A stretch of DNA of 64,000 bases, from positions 186,001-250,000 of the forward strand of contig NZ_JALKCG010000003.1 in assembly GCF_023016525.1 (NCBI RefSeq). Direction: 5' to 3'. The DNA comes from Ancylobacter koreensis. GTDB lineage: Bacteria > Pseudomonadota > Alphaproteobacteria > Rhizobiales > Xanthobacteraceae. The position numbers and the translations under genes were made by a program. Each line of letters starts with the position of its first letter. Positions within the stretch are counted from its first letter, which is position 1. The notes below the pieces were generated by a model. The model worked only from the letters and a program-made list of their open reading frames with translations. It had not been told where the DNA came from and searched no databases. Of the stretch, positions 52,040 through 64,000 are shown piece by piece.

Positions 52040-53124
52040 GCGGCGGCTTTTGGCAGCAAAAGGCAGGCGTCGCCATAGGAATAGAAGCGGTAGCCGTTCG
52101 CGATCGCGTGCGCATAGGCGCGCTTCTGCGGCTCGTGGCCGATGAAGGCCGCTACCAGCATCACCAGCGTCGAACGCGGCAGGTGGAAATTGGTGAGCAT
52201 GCCGTCGATGAAGCGGAAGCGGGTGCCCGGCGTGATGAAGATGTCCGTGTCGCCGCGCCAGGCCTCCAGCCGTCCGTCCTCGCTCGCCGCGCTCTCGATC
52301 AGGCGCGTTGCCGTGGTGCCGATGGTGACGACCCGTCCGCCCCGCGCCCTCACCGCGCTCAGTGCAGCGGCGGTCTCGGCGGAGACCTCGCCCCATTCCG
52401 AATGCATGCGGTGATCGCGCGTATCGTCCGCTTTCACCGGCAGGAAAGTGCCCGCCCCGACATGCAGCGTGACGCGATGGGTCTCGATGCCGCGCGCGGC
52501 GAGGCGCGCGATGAGCGCCGGCGTGAAATGCAGCCCGGCGGTCGGCGCGGCGACCGAGCCCTCATGGGCGGCGAACATGGTCTGGTAGTCCGCGCGGTCC
52601 TGCGCATCCTCCGCCCGCTTGGCGGCGATGTAGGGCGGCAGCGGCACATGACCGATGGCAGCGATGGCGGCGTCGAGCCCGGCGCCCGAGGCGTCGAAGC
52701 GCAGCGTGACCTCGCCGCCCTCGCCCTTGCCCTCGACAGTGGCAGTAAGGTTGCCGGCCGCCGGGTCGGTACCGGCGAATTCCACCGTGTCGCCGAGCGC
52801 GAGGCGCTTGCCGGGACGGGCGAAGGCAAGCCACAGGTCGGGGCCGACGCGCTTGTGCAGCATCGCCTCCACCCGCACGCCCTCGCCCTGCGAGGTGGCG
52901 CGCCGGCGCATGCCGTCGAGCCGGGCGGGCACGACGCGGGTGTCGTTCACCACCAGGGCGTCGCCGGGCGCGAGAATATCCGGCAGGTTGCGCACATGGG
53001 CGTCGGTCAGCTCCTGCGCGGTGCCGGGGCGCACGACGAGCATGCGGGCGGCATCGCGCGGAGAAACCGGCCGAAGCGCGATGCGCTGGGGCGGCAGCTC
53101 GAAATCGAAAAGGTCAACACGCAT
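52036..53124 (-). CDS. queA: S-adenosylmethionine:tRNA ribosyltransferase-isomerase QueA
   Basis: A 362-residue enzyme that makes epoxyqueuosine on the tRNA. The start is [29 protein letters not shown]; the 15-residue longer frame was dropped. Signatures: [52 protein letters not shown] and a C-terminal [19 protein letters not shown]. The queA-tgt pair overlaps by four bases. Just upstream lies a short palindrome before the cyclophilin genes; all run on the minus strand from coaD. Confidence 0.97.
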   Translation of the reverse strand: MRVDLFDFELPPQRIALRPVSPRDAARMLVVRPGTAQELTDAHVRNLPDILAPGDALVVNDTRVVPARLDGMRRRATSQGEGVRVEAMLHKRVGPDLWLAFARPGKRLALGDTVEFAGTDPAAGNLTATVEGKGEGGEVTLRFDASGAGLDAAIAAIGHVPLPPYIAAKRAEDAQDRADYQTMFAAHEGSVAAPTAGLHFTPALIARLAARGIETHRVTLHVGAGTFLPVKADDTRDHRMHSEWGEVSAETAAALSAVRARGGRVVTIGTTATRLIESAASEDGRLEAWRGDTDIFITPGTRFRFIDGMLTNFHLPRSTLVMLVAAFIGHEPQKRAYAHAIANGYRFYSYGDACLLLPKAAA

Positions 53125-53148
53125 GGAAACGCCGGCCCGGAAATAGCG

Positions 53149-53178
53149 ATCCCGGATGCGCGATTGCACATCCGGGAT
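53149..53178. repeat. palindromic element between cyclophilin and queA genes
   Basis: ATCCCGGATG (53149-53158) and CATCCGGGAT (53169-53178), loop of 10 bases. Its arms resemble those at 23251-23286 and 50857-50891, suggesting one family of repeats. It could attenuate read-through from the cyclophilin gene into queA. Confidence 0.6.
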
Positions 53179-53203
53179 GACGCGTCATCGACGGTAGGGT
53201 CGA

Positions 53204-53665
53204 TCAGGCGGCGGAGACGCTCGCCTTGACGATCTTGTCGGGGTTCGACACCGGCTCGCCGCGCTTGATCTTGTCGACGTTCTCCATGCCTTCCACGACC
53301 TCGCCCCACACGGTGTACTGGCCGTCGAGGAAGGAGGCGTCGCCGAAGCAGATGAAGAACTGGCTGTCGCCCGAGTCCGGGTGCTGGGCGCGCGCCATGG
53401 AGGCGGTGCCGCGCACGTGCCGGCCCTTGTTGAACTCGGCCTTCAGCTTCTTGCCGGAGCCGCCGGTGCCGTTGCCGAACTGGCCATCGCCGGTCTGGGC
53501 CATGAAGCCCTCGATCACGCGGTGGAACGGTACGTTGTTGTAGAAGCCTTCCGTCGCCAGCTCGGCGATGCGGGCGACATGGTTCGGCGCCAGATCCGGG
53601 CGGAAGCGGATCTTGACCGGGCCCTGGGTCGTCTCGAGCAGCAGGAAGTTGACGGTGTCGGACAT
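53204..53665 (-). CDS. cytosolic peptidyl-prolyl cis-trans isomerase (cyclophilin)
   Basis: A 153-residue cyclophilin without signal peptide. The start is MSDTVNFLLLETTQGPV with AAGGAG eight bases before; the ATG five codons earlier lies within that ribosome binding site. The core FYNNVPFHRVIEGFMAQTGDGQFGNGTGG with the catalytic Arg (FHRV) and the SQFFICFG segment with Phe are intact. It assists folding of cytosolic proteins. The next gene upstream is a secreted paralogue 45 bp away. Confidence 0.93.
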   Translation of the reverse strand: MSDTVNFLLLETTQGPVKIRFRPDLAPNHVARIAELATEGFYNNVPFHRVIEGFMAQTGDGQFGNGTGGSGKKLKAEFNKGRHVRGTASMARAQHPDSGDSQFFICFGDASFLDGQYTVWGEVVEGMENVDKIKRGEPVSNPDKIVKASVSAA

Positions 53666-53710
53666 GGTGGTCTCCTTCAAAAACTCACAAATGGGCCTGG
53701 CGGATGCCGG

Positions 53711-54268
53711 TCACTTCGCGTCGGAAGCGACCTTCATCGAGATGATCTTGTCCGGGTTCTGCACCGGCTCGCCGCGCTTGATCTTGTCGACGTTCTCCAT
53801 GCCGGAGACGACCTGACCGATGACCGTGTACTGGCCGTTCAGGAAGTCGGCATTGCCGAAGGTGATGAAGAACTGCGAATTGGCGCTGTTGGGCGCCGAG
53901 GCGCGGGCCATGCCGACCGTGCCGCGCTTGAACGGCACGTTGGAGAACTCGGCGGGAAGGTTCGGGTAGCGCGAGCCGCCGGTGCCGTTGCCGTACTGGC
54001 CGTCGCCGGTCTGCGCCATGAAGCCCTCGATGACGCGATGGAACGGCACGTTGTCGTAATAGCCCTCGCGCGCTAGCGTCTTGATGCGCTCGGCATGCTG
54101 CGGGGCGAGGTCGTTGCGCAGCACGAAGATCACCGGGCCCTTGGTGGTCTGCATGATGATGGTGTTCTGCGGATCGACATTCGGCGGCAGCTTGGGCGCG
54201 GTCTGCGCGGCGGCGGGCAGCACCAGCGCGCCAAGGACAGCGAAGGCGGCGATCAGGGATCGGATCAT
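53711..54268 (-). CDS. periplasmic peptidyl-prolyl cis-trans isomerase (cyclophilin)
   Basis: A 185-residue cyclophilin with a signal peptide (MIRSLIAAFAVLGALVLPAAA). The mature domain shows YYDNVPFHRVIEGFMAQTGDGQYGNGTGG, FFITFGNADF and the closing VVSGMENVDKIKRGEPVQNPDK shared almost word for word with the cytosolic neighbour. The two thus arose by tandem duplication with a signal sequence gained or lost. Function: folding or outer-envelope protein maturation. Confidence 0.93.
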   Translation of the reverse strand: MIRSLIAAFAVLGALVLPAAAQTAPKLPPNVDPQNTIIMQTTKGPVIFVLRNDLAPQHAERIKTLAREGYYDNVPFHRVIEGFMAQTGDGQYGNGTGGSRYPNLPAEFSNVPFKRGTVGMARASAPNSANSQFFITFGNADFLNGQYTVIGQVVSGMENVDKIKRGEPVQNPDKIISMKVASDAK

Positions 54269-54310
54269 CGAATGGGACTCCGTTGAGCGATGGCGGGCCG
54301 CTGCCCGCTT

Positions 54311-54820
54311 CTAGCCGTTATGCCCGAACCGGCCGCGCAGGCGGGCCAGTACGGCGGGCGGGACGAAGGCGGACACGTCGCCACCCATGGCGGCGATCTG
54401 CCTGACCAGAGTGGCGGTGATGGGGCGGGCGATGGGCGAGGCCGGCAGGAAAACCGTCTGCACGCGGGGTTTCAGCACCGCGTTCATGCCAGCCATCTGC
54501 ATCTCGTAGTCGAGATCCGTGCCGTCGCGCAGGCCGCGGATGAGAAGGCTCGCGCCCTGCGCTTCGGCGGCGTCGACTACGAGCGTGTCAAAGGTCACGC
54601 AGTCCAGCGCGGCGCCCTCCTCGCGGGCGATCGGCTCGAACACCTCGCGCAGCATCTCCAGCCGCTCGGCAGCCGGGAACAACGGCGTCTTTCCGGGATG
54701 GATGCCGACCCCGACCACGAGCCGATCAACCAGCCGCGCGGCGGCGCGCGCCACCTCGACATGACCGTTGGTCGGCGGATCGAACGAGCCGGGATAGAAG
54801 GCGGTGCGCGTGGCGCTCAT
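54311..54820 (-). CDS. coaD: phosphopantetheine adenylyltransferase CoaD
   Basis: A 169-residue nucleotidyltransferase of coenzyme A synthesis. Motifs: [20 protein letters not shown] (TxGH), [33 protein letters not shown] (substrate-binding arginine) and a closing TATLVRQIA. It begins the run coaD, two cyclophilins, queA, tgt. Start ATG at 54820. Confidence 0.96.
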   Translation of the reverse strand: MSATRTAFYPGSFDPPTNGHVEVARAAARLVDRLVVGVGIHPGKTPLFPAAERLEMLREVFEPIAREEGAALDCVTFDTLVVDAAEAQGASLLIRGLRDGTDLDYEMQMAGMNAVLKPRVQTVFLPASPIARPITATLVRQIAAMGGDVSAFVPPAVLARLRGRFGHNG

Positions 54821-54894
54821 GCAGTGCCTCTCGATGCGCCGCCAGCGTTAGCGGCCTCCCGCCGCCGACGCAAGCGGGACCGGCGCCCCGGTCC

Positions 54895-55476
54895 CTAGCG
54901 TTCCGCCCGGTCGATCCACTTCGTCACCTGCGGCGCACGGTAGTCGCGCAGCCGCGCGAGCAACGCTTCGGGCTCCTCACCCACCAGCAGCATGTCGCGA
55001 TGCGCCTCGCGCATGAAACCTTCCTCGACCGCATGGTCGATGAAGCGCAGCAGCGGCCGGTAAAAGCCGGCGACGTCGAGCACGGCGCAAGGCTTCTCGT
55101 GGCTGCCGAGTTGCGCCCAGGTCCACACCTCGAACAGTTCCTCCAGCGTGCCGATGCCGCCGGGCAGCGCGACGAAGGCATCGGCGAGGCTCGCCATCAG
55201 CGCCTTGCGCTCATGCATGGAGCCGACCACGCGCAGGTCCGACAGGCCGAGATGGGCGACTTCCTTGTCGACGAGGCGCTGCGGGATGACGCCGATCACC
55301 TCGCCGCCCGCCGCCAGCGCGGCATCGGCCAACGCGCCCATCAGCCCGACGGAAGCCCCGCCATAAACGAGGCCGATGCCTTCGCGGGCCAGCAGCCGGC
55401 CGAAATCGAGCGCGGCCTGCCGGTATTCCGGCCGCCGGCCGGCATTCGAGCCAAGAAAGACGCAGATACGGCGCAT
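54895..55476 (-). CDS. LOG family protein (cytokinin riboside 5'-monophosphate phosphoribohydrolase-like)
   Basis: A 193-residue Rossmann-like protein with the LOG signature PGGIGTLEE (residues 105-113) and the leading [40 protein letters not shown]. The start is [10 protein letters not shown] with GAGAGG upstream; 38 basic residues of longer frame were dropped. Members remove ribose phosphate from nucleotides; in bacteria they may produce cytokinins or recycle purines. Single gene, 74 bases from coaD and 85 from gyrA. Confidence 0.9.
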   Translation of the reverse strand: MRRICVFLGSNAGRRPEYRQAALDFGRLLAREGIGLVYGGASVGLMGALADAALAAGGEVIGVIPQRLVDKEVAHLGLSDLRVVGSMHERKALMASLADAFVALPGGIGTLEELFEVWTWAQLGSHEKPCAVLDVAGFYRPLLRFIDHAVEEGFMREAHRDMLLVGEEPEALLARLRDYRAPQVTKWIDRAER

Positions 55477-55503
55477 GGTTCGCCTCTCGAAACGGGTGAC
55501 ATG

Positions 55504-55527
55504 AAAACGGCGCCGTCTCCGGCGCCG
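55504..55527 (-). terminator. rho-independent terminator after gyrA
   Basis: Minus strand CGGCGCC (55527-55521), loop GGAGAC, GGCGCCG (55514-55508), then TTTT (55507-55504). Perfect 7-bp stem, 35 bases after the gyrA stop. Confidence 0.8.
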
Positions 55528-55561
55528 CTCATTCTTTCGGGCAAAAGGCGCGGTCGGCGGA

Positions 55562-58366
<2,805 letters not shown>

Positions 58367-58657
58367 TGTGTAGCCGATTCCGGCTGAGGGCGCCAGTTTC
58401 GCGACGTTTTCGGTCGCGCAAAAAGCGTAGCAATACCAATATTTTACAGCCGAGTTTCCACAGGCGTCGCGGAACGTGGCGGAAGCATGGCGCCAAGGAC
58501 GGCAAAGCCTGCCGGCGGATGCCCGAATCCTGGGCGCGGAGATGCCTGCCGAAGAGTTCCGCCGACCGCTTGGCAGGGCCGGCGCTGCGCGGTCTTATAG
58601 GACAGGCGGCCCCTTCGGCCGCAGCGGGACGCGCCCGACGCGCGACGGGGCTGGAAC

Positions 58658-59284
58658 GTGCTGGACTATGTGTTTTCCGCCGTGGTGACGATGGCGGTCG
58701 TCATCGACCCGATCGGCCTCGCGCCGCTCTTTCTCGCCGTGACGACGGACCTTACCGGCCCGGAGCGCCGGCTGGTTGCCATCCGTTCGGCCTGCATCGC
58801 GCTCGCCATCCTGGTGGCGTTCGGCCTTGTCGGCGCGCCGCTGCTGGCCGCGCTGGGCATCACCCTGCCCGCCTTCCGCATCGCCGGCGGGCTGCTGCTG
58901 TTCACCATTTCCTTCGAGATGGTGTTCGGTCGCCGCACGGAGCGCAAGTTCGACGCCTCCGAGGTCGCCCAGCGCGAGAAGCTGCTGCGCACGCTCGCCG
59001 TGTTCCCGCTCGCCATCCCGCTGATGGCGGGGCCGGGCGCGATCACCGCCATGCTGCTGCTGGCCGGCGAGGCGCATGGCGATCCGGCGCGGCTGGCTCT
59101 GCTGTTCCTCATCACCGTGCTGGTGATCGCGAGCTGCCTCGCCGTCTTCCTGCTGGCCGAGCGCACCGACAAGCTGCTCGGCGTCACCGGCAACGTCATC
59201 CTCTCGCGCCTGCTAGGCATCGTGCTGGCCGCGCTGGCGGTGCAGTTCGTCATTGACGGGATCAGGGCCTCGTTTCTGGCGTGA
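58658..59284 (+). CDS. MarC family integral membrane protein
   Basis: A 208-residue protein with six hydrophobic segments, starting at GTG 58658. MarC/UPF0056 landmarks: VVIDPIGLAPLFLAVTTDLTG and FRIAGGLLLFTISFEMVFGRR, then MAGPGAITAMLLLAGEA. Function of the family is unknown despite the historical multiple antibiotic resistance name. Divergent from gyrA with a 291-bp gap that contains the promoters of both and no other gene. Confidence 0.88.
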   Translation: MLDYVFSAVVTMAVVIDPIGLAPLFLAVTTDLTGPERRLVAIRSACIALAILVAFGLVGAPLLAALGITLPAFRIAGGLLLFTISFEMVFGRRTERKFDASEVAQREKLLRTLAVFPLAIPLMAGPGAITAMLLLAGEAHGDPARLALLFLITVLVIASCLAVFLLAERTDKLLGVTGNVILSRLLGIVLAALAVQFVIDGIRASFLA

Positions 59285-59402
59285 CGGACATCGCCGCGGC
59301 AGTCGCTTTCCCTTGATCCCCGCAATATCGACGGATTCTGCCGCCCTCGAATGCCGGCGAGGACCCGCCGGCCACGTTTCTGCCCTGTCCGCCTTTAGCC
59401 GC

Positions 59403-59801
59403 TCAGCCGCCGAACACGACCTGGTTCATGATCCGGCCGGGCCAGAGGGTGAACAGCCCGGCCAGTACCAAGCCGCCATAGAACAGGCCAGTCATGCCCT
59501 TGGCGTGCAGTGCCGCCTCGTGGCGATGGGCATGCCACAGCGCCATGGGCAGCGCCCAGAGCACGAAGAGCGAGAGCAAATGGATGGGGCCGAACGGACC
59601 GATCCATCGCATTTCGTGGATCCAGAACGAAGAGAGTGCGACGGTCAGCATCAGCGCTGCCCAGCTCCAGCCGACTGCGCGGTGCGGCAGCGTGCCCTTG
59701 GGTGCGGCGAGCTGGACCGCGCCGAGCGCGAGCGCGGCCAGCGCGCTGAAGGCATGGATGCGGATCGCCAGCGAAGCGTCGAGCAGGGGAGCGAGGCTCA
59801 T
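59403..59801 (-). CDS. DUF2306 family membrane protein
   Basis: A 132-residue four-helix membrane protein starting MSLAPLLDASLAIRIHAFSA; the 26-residue longer frame was dropped. RIHAFSALAALALGAVQL, KGTLPHRAVGWSWAALML and IGPFGPIHLLSLFVLWAL are features of DUF2306, including the conserved His of HRAVGW. Function unknown. Located between marC and ssb; 305 bases to the ssb stop, which hold a tandem repeat and otherwise nothing. Confidence 0.78.
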   Translation of the reverse strand: MSLAPLLDASLAIRIHAFSALAALALGAVQLAAPKGTLPHRAVGWSWAALMLTVALSSFWIHEMRWIGPFGPIHLLSLFVLWALPMALWHAHRHEAALHAKGMTGLFYGGLVLAGLFTLWPGRIMNQVVFGG

Positions 59802-60074
59802 GCGATTTCTCTCGCCTCCCGCCGGCCCATTCGGCCTGTCGCGCCCATGGTCATCTCTGGCAGGCCCGATGCCGGGCAAAATCCGGCCTCGGCGTCACTA
59901 GCTTGTCGACTGAGCGATAGGGGGTAAATCGCCCGCCCGCGAAGCATCCAGCCACAGGATGCCGGACGGCGGAAGCGCTCCGGAATGCCCCCGTTCCACC
60001 GCATGTCTGCCGACATGCTGCGCCGCTCGACGTGCCGCTCGCCTGCCAGCGCCTCAACCGTCGCTCCGCAGTCG

Positions 60075-60112
60075 AACGTATCTTGGCTCAGAAAACGTAT
60101 CTTGGCTCAGAA
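60075..60112. repeat. perfect 19-bp tandem duplication covering the ssb stop codon
   Basis: AACGTATCTTGGCTCAGAA occurs at 60075-60093 and again at 60094-60112 with no gap. The second copy includes the ssb TGA (60107-60109). The copy further from the gene carries a second, unused stop-like context. A fresh duplication of this size is expected from replication slippage. Confidence 0.9.
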
Positions 60113-60679
60113 CGGGATTTCGTCGTCGAGATCGCCGCCACCGCCGAACTTGCCGCCGCCACTGCCGCCGCTGCCGCCCGCGCCGCTCACCGGGGCGGGC
60201 TTGCGCTCGCCGCCGAAGGAGCGGCCGCCGGACCCGCTACCACTGCCACCGCCGAAGCCCGAACCGCCCGAGCCAAAATCGCCGCCCGAGGCGTAGTCGT
60301 CACCGCCGCCGCCTTCGGAGCCGCCGCCGCGGCTGTCGAGAATGGTCAGCTCGCCACGGAACGGGCGCAGCACTACCTCGGTGAAATAGCGCTCACCGCC
60401 ATTCTGGTCGGTCGCCTTGCGGGTCTCGAGCTGGCCTTCGATATAGACCTTGGTGCCCTTGCGCAGATACTGCTCGGCGACGCGCAGCAGGTTCTCGTTG
60501 AAGATCACCACGCTGTGCCACTCGGTGCGCTCCTTGCGCTCGCCGGAGGCCTTGTCGCGCCAGGTCTCGGAGGTGGCGATGCGCAGGTTGCACACGCGTC
60601 CGCCGTTCTGGAAGGTCCGCACCTCGGGGTCGCGGCCGAGATTGCCGATAATGATCACCTTGTTGACGCTGCCCGCCAT
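60107..60679 (-). CDS. ssb: single-stranded DNA-binding protein SSB
   Basis: A 190-residue SSB with GGAGGACAAT-ATG start; 15 earlier residues were dropped. The OB domain ([57 protein letters not shown]) spans residues 5-110. A Gly/Ser-rich disordered linker of about 70 residues leads to the acidic tip DDEIPF that recruits repair proteins. It protects single strands in replication, recombination and repair. Divergent from uvrA with an SOS box between, so it is probably LexA-controlled. Confidence 0.97.
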   Translation of the reverse strand: MAGSVNKVIIIGNLGRDPEVRTFQNGGRVCNLRIATSETWRDKASGERKERTEWHSVVIFNENLLRVAEQYLRKGTKVYIEGQLETRKATDQNGGERYFTEVVLRPFRGELTILDSRGGGSEGGGGDDYASGGDFGSGGSGFGGGSGSGSGGRSFGGERKPAPVSGAGGSGGSGGGKFGGGGDLDDEIPF

Positions 60680-60821
60680 ATTGTCCTCCGTTAAGGGACG
60701 CCCGCGGCGGCGCGCGCGCGTCATTCAGGCCGCCATACTAGCTTACGCGTCCCCGCCATGCGCGCCCGCTCGCCCGCCTGTCCACATCTAGGCCGAAAAC
60801 GGGGTGCCGCCATGTCAGATC

Positions 60822-60836
60822 GTTCTTGTTATGTTC
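60822..60836. promoter_or_regulatory. LexA (SOS) box between ssb and uvrA
   Basis: GTTC (60822-60825), seven bases, GTTC (60833-60836). This is the alphaproteobacterial LexA motif GTTC-N7-GTTC, located between two classic SOS genes and able to serve both. Upstream AT-rich DNA to about 60910 likely holds the promoters. Confidence 0.8.
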
Positions 60837-60939
60837 CTAACATTGTGTCTAGTTTGATGCAAGACAATGAGTCCCTCGTTGCAGTGGCGGAGACCAGCAC
60901 TATGTTAACGCTGTGAATGCCGCAGGGAGTGTTCCCGTC

Positions 60940-61104
60940 ATGACCGATCCGCGTAACCGCCGGCGCGCCCGCGCCACTGCCATTGCCCTCAACGCCGAGG
61001 ACGCGCGCCAGGCGATGATCCGCCGCGCGCTGCTCGCCGTAACCGGCGGGATGATCGCGGCGACCGCCGTCGCGGCGCTGGCGATGAAGGCCGCCGGCCT
61101 CTGA
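60940..61104 (+). CDS. small membrane hypothetical protein
   Basis: A 54-residue protein ([24 protein letters not shown] then one hydrophobic helix, [19 protein letters not shown]). Basic N-terminus and a single helix suggest a bitopic inner-membrane protein. GGGAG stands ten bases before the ATG. It is not annotated by similarity to anything known to me. Its position between the SOS box and uvrA suggests shared transcription with uvrA. Confidence 0.5.
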   Translation: MTDPRNRRRARATAIALNAEDARQAMIRRALLAVTGGMIAATAVAALAMKAAGL

Positions 61105-61171
61105 GTTTCGTCGGGACGGGCGGCCGCCCCCGCGATATGTTTCTGGCACAGCCCGTCAAGATGAGACCGGA

Positions 61172-64000
61172 ATGAAGGACCGCGTGGATCCCCCGCGCCG
61201 CGACGCCCGTTCGATTACGATACGCGGCGCGCGCGAGCACAATCTCAAGAATGTCGATCTGGAAATCCCGCGCGACAGCCTTGTCGTGTTCACGGGACTT
61301 TCGGGCTCAGGCAAATCCTCGCTGGCCTTCGACACGATCTATGCCGAGGGCCAGCGCCGCTATGTCGAGAGCCTCTCGGCTTATGCACGCCAGTTCCTGG
61401 AGATGATGCAGAAGCCGGACGTCGACCAGATCGACGGCCTGTCGCCGGCCATCTCCATCGAGCAGAAGACCACCTCGAAGAACCCGCGCTCCACCGTCGG
61501 CACCGTCACCGAGATCTACGACTACATGCGCCTGCTCTGGGCGCGCGTCGGCATCCCCTATTCGCCCGCGACCGGCCTTCCCATCGAGAGCCAGACGGTC
61601 AGCCAGATGGTCGACCGCGTGCTGGCGCTGCCGGAGAAGTCGCGGCTCTTCCTGCTGGCTCCGGTTGTTCGCGGTCGCAAGGGCGAGTACCGCAAGGAAC
61701 TCGCCGAGTTCCAGAAGAAGGGCTTCCAGCGCGTCAAGGTCGACGGCGAATTCCACGAGATCGCCGAGGCCCCCGCGCTCGACAAGAAGTTCAAGCACGA
61801 CATCGACGTGGTGGTGGACCGCCTCGTGGTGCGCCCGGACATCGCCAGCCGTCTCGCGGATAGTTTCGAGACGGCGCTCGGCCTTGCCGACGGCATCGCG
61901 GTGATCGAGTTCGCCGACGAGAAGGACGAGGGCGGCGAGCCGCGCCGCATCGTCTTCTCGGAGAAGTTCGCCTGCCCGGTCTCCGGCTTCACCATTCCCG
62001 AGATCGAGCCGCGGCTGTTCTCCTTCAACAACCCGTTCGGCGCCTGCCCGACCTGCGACGGCCTCGGCCACGAGAGCAAGATCGACCCGGACCTCGTGGT
62101 GCCGGACAAGTCGCGCACCCTCAAACAGGGCGCCATCGCGCCGTGGGCGAAGTCCACCTCGCCCTATTACGGCCAGACGCTGGACGCCATCGCCCGCCAT
62201 TACGGCGTCAAGCTCACCGTGCCCTGGTCGGGCCTGCCGGAGAAGGTGCAGGACGTCATCCTGCACGGCTCGAAGGCCGAGACCATCCGTTTCGTCTATG
62301 ACGACGGCATGCGCGCCTATGAGACGGTGAAGACTTTCGAGGGCATCGTCACCAATCTGGAGCGCCGCTGGCGTGAGACGGAAAGTGACTGGGCGCGCGA
62401 GGAGATCGGCAAGTATTTCTCCGCCGTGCCCTGCGCGGCCTGCCACGGCTATCGGCTGAAGCCCGAAGCGCTGGCGGTGAAGATCGCCGGCAGCCATATC
62501 GGCCAGGCCGCGCAGCTTTCCGTGCGCGCCGCGCTGGACTGGTTCGGCGCCCTGCCCGGCCAGCTCAGCGACAAGCAGAACGAGATCGCGGTACGCATCC
62601 TCAAGGAAATCCGCGACCGCCTCGCCTTCCTGCTCGATGTCGGGCTCGACTATCTCACGCTGGCGCGCTCCTCCGGCACGCTGTCGGGCGGCGAGAGCCA
62701 GCGCATCCGCCTCGCCTCGCAGATCGGTTCCGGCCTGACCGGCGTCCTTTACGTGCTGGACGAGCCGTCCATCGGCCTGCACCAGCGTGACAATGAGCGC
62801 CTGCTCGGCACGCTGCGGCGCCTGCGTGACCTCGGCAACACGGTGATCGTGGTCGAGCACGACGAGGACGCCATCCTCGCCGCCGACTATGTCGTCGATG
62901 TCGGCCCCGGTGCGGGCGTGCATGGCGGGCGCATCGTCGCGCAGGGCACGCCACGCGAGATCCTTGCCAACCCGAACTCGCTTACCGGGAAGTACCTCAC
63001 CGGCGAACTCACCGTGCCGGTGCCCAAGCGCCGCAAGCCGGACCGCAAGCGGCTGCTGCGGGTGGTCAATGCGCGGGCCAACAACCTCAAGAACGTCACG
63101 GCGGAGATCCCGCTCGGCCTGTTCACCGCCGTCACCGGCGTCTCGGGCGGCGGCAAGTCGACGCTTCTGGTCGACACGCTCTACCGCGCCGTGGCGCGCC
63201 GGCTCAATGGCGCTTCCGATCCCCCGCTGGCCCATGACGGGCTGGAGGGGCTGGAGCACCTCGACAAGGTGATCGACATCGACCAGTCGCCGATCGGGCG
63301 CACGCCGCGATCGAACCCCGCGACCTATACCGGCGCCTTCACGCCGATCCGCGAATGGTTCTCCGGCCTGCCGGAGGCCAAGGCGCGCGGCTACGGCCCG
63401 GGGCGCTTCTCGTTCAACGTGAAGGGTGGGCGCTGCGAGGCGTGCCAGGGCGACGGCGTCATCAAGATCGAGATGCACTTCCTCCCGGACGTCTACGTCA
63501 CCTGCGACGTCTGCAAGGGCAAGCGCTACAACCGCGAGACGCTGGAAGTCACCTTCAAGGGCAAGTCCATCGCCGACGTGCTCGACATGACGGTCGAGGA
63601 AGGCGCCGAGTTCTTCAAGGCGGTGCCGGCGGTGCGCGAGAAGCTGGAGACGCTCTCGCGCGTCGGGCTCGACTACATCAAGGTCGGCCAGCAGGCCAAC
63701 ACGCTGTCGGGCGGCGAGGCGCAGCGCGTGAAGCTCTCCAAGGAGCTTTCCCGCCGCGCCACCGGGCGCACGCTGTACATTCTCGACGAGCCGACGACGG
63801 GGCTGCACTTCGCCGATGTCGCCAAGCTGCTCGAAGTGCTCCACGAACTGGTCGAGCAGGGCAACACGGTGGTGGTGATCGAGCACAATCTCGAGGTCAT
63901 CAAGACCGCCGACTGGGTGATCGACCTCGGCCCCGAGGGCGGCGACGGCGGCGGCGAAATCGTCGCGGCCGGCCCGCCGGAAGTCATCGCAAAAGCCGCC
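61172..64000 (+). CDS. uvrA: excinuclease ABC subunit A UvrA, C-terminus cut by window edge
   Basis: A UvrA frame of 943 codons runs to the edge with no stop. It is a double ATPase that finds bulky lesions with UvrB. Visible: first Walker [33 protein letters not shown], second Walker [32 protein letters not shown]. The C-terminal zinc finger is complete (CEACQGDG...CDVCKG). In the first zinc motif [10 protein letters not shown] has Ser in place of the second Cys (CxxS), while CPTCDG supplies the other pair. Divergent from ssb and downstream of an SOS box. Confidence 0.97.
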   Translation, partial: MKDRVDPPRRDARSITIRGAREHNLKNVDLEIPRDSLVVFTGLSGSGKSSLAFDTIYAEGQRRYVESLSAYARQFLEMMQKPDVDQIDGLSPAISIEQKTTSKNPRSTVGTVTEIYDYMRLLWARVGIPYSPATGLPIESQTVSQMVDRVLALPEKSRLFLLAPVVRGRKGEYRKELAEFQKKGFQRVKVDGEFHEIAEAPALDKKFKHDIDVVVDRLVVRPDIASRLADSFETALGLADGIAVIEFADEKDEGGEPRRIVFSEKFACPVSGFTIPEIEPRLFSFNNPFGACPTCDGLGHESKIDPDLVVPDKSRTLKQGAIAPWAKSTSPYYGQTLDAIARHYGVKLTVPWSGLPEKVQDVILHGSKAETIRFVYDDGMRAYETVKTFEGIVTNLERRWRETESDWAREEIGKYFSAVPCAACHGYRLKPEALAVKIAGSHIGQAAQLSVRAALDWFGALPGQLSDKQNEIAVRILKEIRDRLAFLLDVGLDYLTLARSSGTLSGGESQRIRLASQIGSGLTGVLYVLDEPSIGLHQRDNERLLGTLRRLRDLGNTVIVVEHDEDAILAADYVVDVGPGAGVHGGRIVAQGTPREILANPNSLTGKYLTGELTVPVPKRRKPDRKRLLRVVNARANNLKNVTAEIPLGLFTAVTGVSGGGKSTLLVDTLYRAVARRLNGASDPPLAHDGLEGLEHLDKVIDIDQSPIGRTPRSNPATYTGAFTPIREWFSGLPEAKARGYGPGRFSFNVKGGRCEACQGDGVIKIEMHFLPDVYVTCDVCKGKRYNRETLEVTFKGKSIADVLDMTVEEGAEFFKAVPAVREKLETLSRVGLDYIKVGQQANTLSGGEAQRVKLSKELSRRATGRTLYILDEPTTGLHFADVAKLLEVLHELVEQGNTVVVIEHNLEVIKTADWVIDLGPEGGDGGGEIVAAGPPEVIAKAA

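Noticed and set aside
60903-60932. AACG...GTTCC pair that looks like a minus-strand EcfG promoter for ssb
   Set aside because: The spacer is 20 bases, outside the 16-17 allowed by the consensus.
61307-63886. 859-codon frame opposite uvrA
   Set aside because: Antisense shadow of UvrA, which shows two complete ATPase sites in the other strand.

Overview
The window is a GC-rich, gene-dense chromosomal segment from an alphaproteobacterium. I infer Hyphomicrobiales, most likely near Xanthobacteraceae (Ancylobacter/Starkeya/Xanthobacter type). The grounds are an IalB-family secreted protein, a CDP-diacylglycerol-dependent phosphatidylcholine synthase, an sdhE-mfd-recG block, an alphaproteobacterial SOS box (GTTC-N7-GTTC) between ssb and uvrA, EcfG-type promoter motifs and palindromic intergenic repeats. 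I saw no prophage, insertion sequence, CRISPR array or rRNA. There is one tRNA (Lys).

Layout. 1-5.3 kb: glycosyltransferases and a reading frame with two compensating frameshifts. 5.3-14.4 kb: a stress and DNA-repair island holding an EEP hydrolase with a PLD-VTT membrane phospholipase-like protein, a small tail-anchored protein, ku1, then ku2-ligD-mgtC, and a PfpI/DJ-1 protein. Several of these have upstream motifs resembling the EcfG general-stress promoter. 14.6-21.7 kb: a secreted alpha/beta hydrolase, cydDC, a second hydrolase with a Trp/Pro repeat tail, a secreted Cache-like protein and an ABM monooxygenase. 21.8-31 kb: rimO, a palindromic repeat cluster, then a six-gene operon made of a BMP-type nucleoside/purine ABC importer and two amidohydrolases or peptidases. 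31-39 kb: qor, pcs, a UbiH-type hydroxylase, an AEC carrier, hspQ, an IalB protein, a peptide-binding protein and a small secreted protein.

39-48.3 kb: mfd, sdhE, a nested palindrome, recG, a DUF454 protein, mobA, mobB, a TusA-like protein, a DUF2218 protein and a lipase-like secreted protein. 48.3-56 kb: a methyltransferase, tRNA-Lys, a VOC protein, wrbA, then the run coaD, two cyclophilins, queA, tgt, and a LOG-family protein. 55.5-64 kb: gyrA, marC, a DUF2306 protein, ssb, a small membrane protein and uvrA, which is cut by the right edge.

Taken together the window is rich in DNA maintenance: end joining (Ku x2, LigD), transcription-coupled repair (Mfd), excision repair (UvrA), fork rescue (RecG), SSB and gyrase. 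The most interesting inference is that the end-joining genes and their neighbours form a general-stress-regulated island. Many starts differ from the longest open frame, and I moved them where a ribosome binding site or overlap decided the matter.
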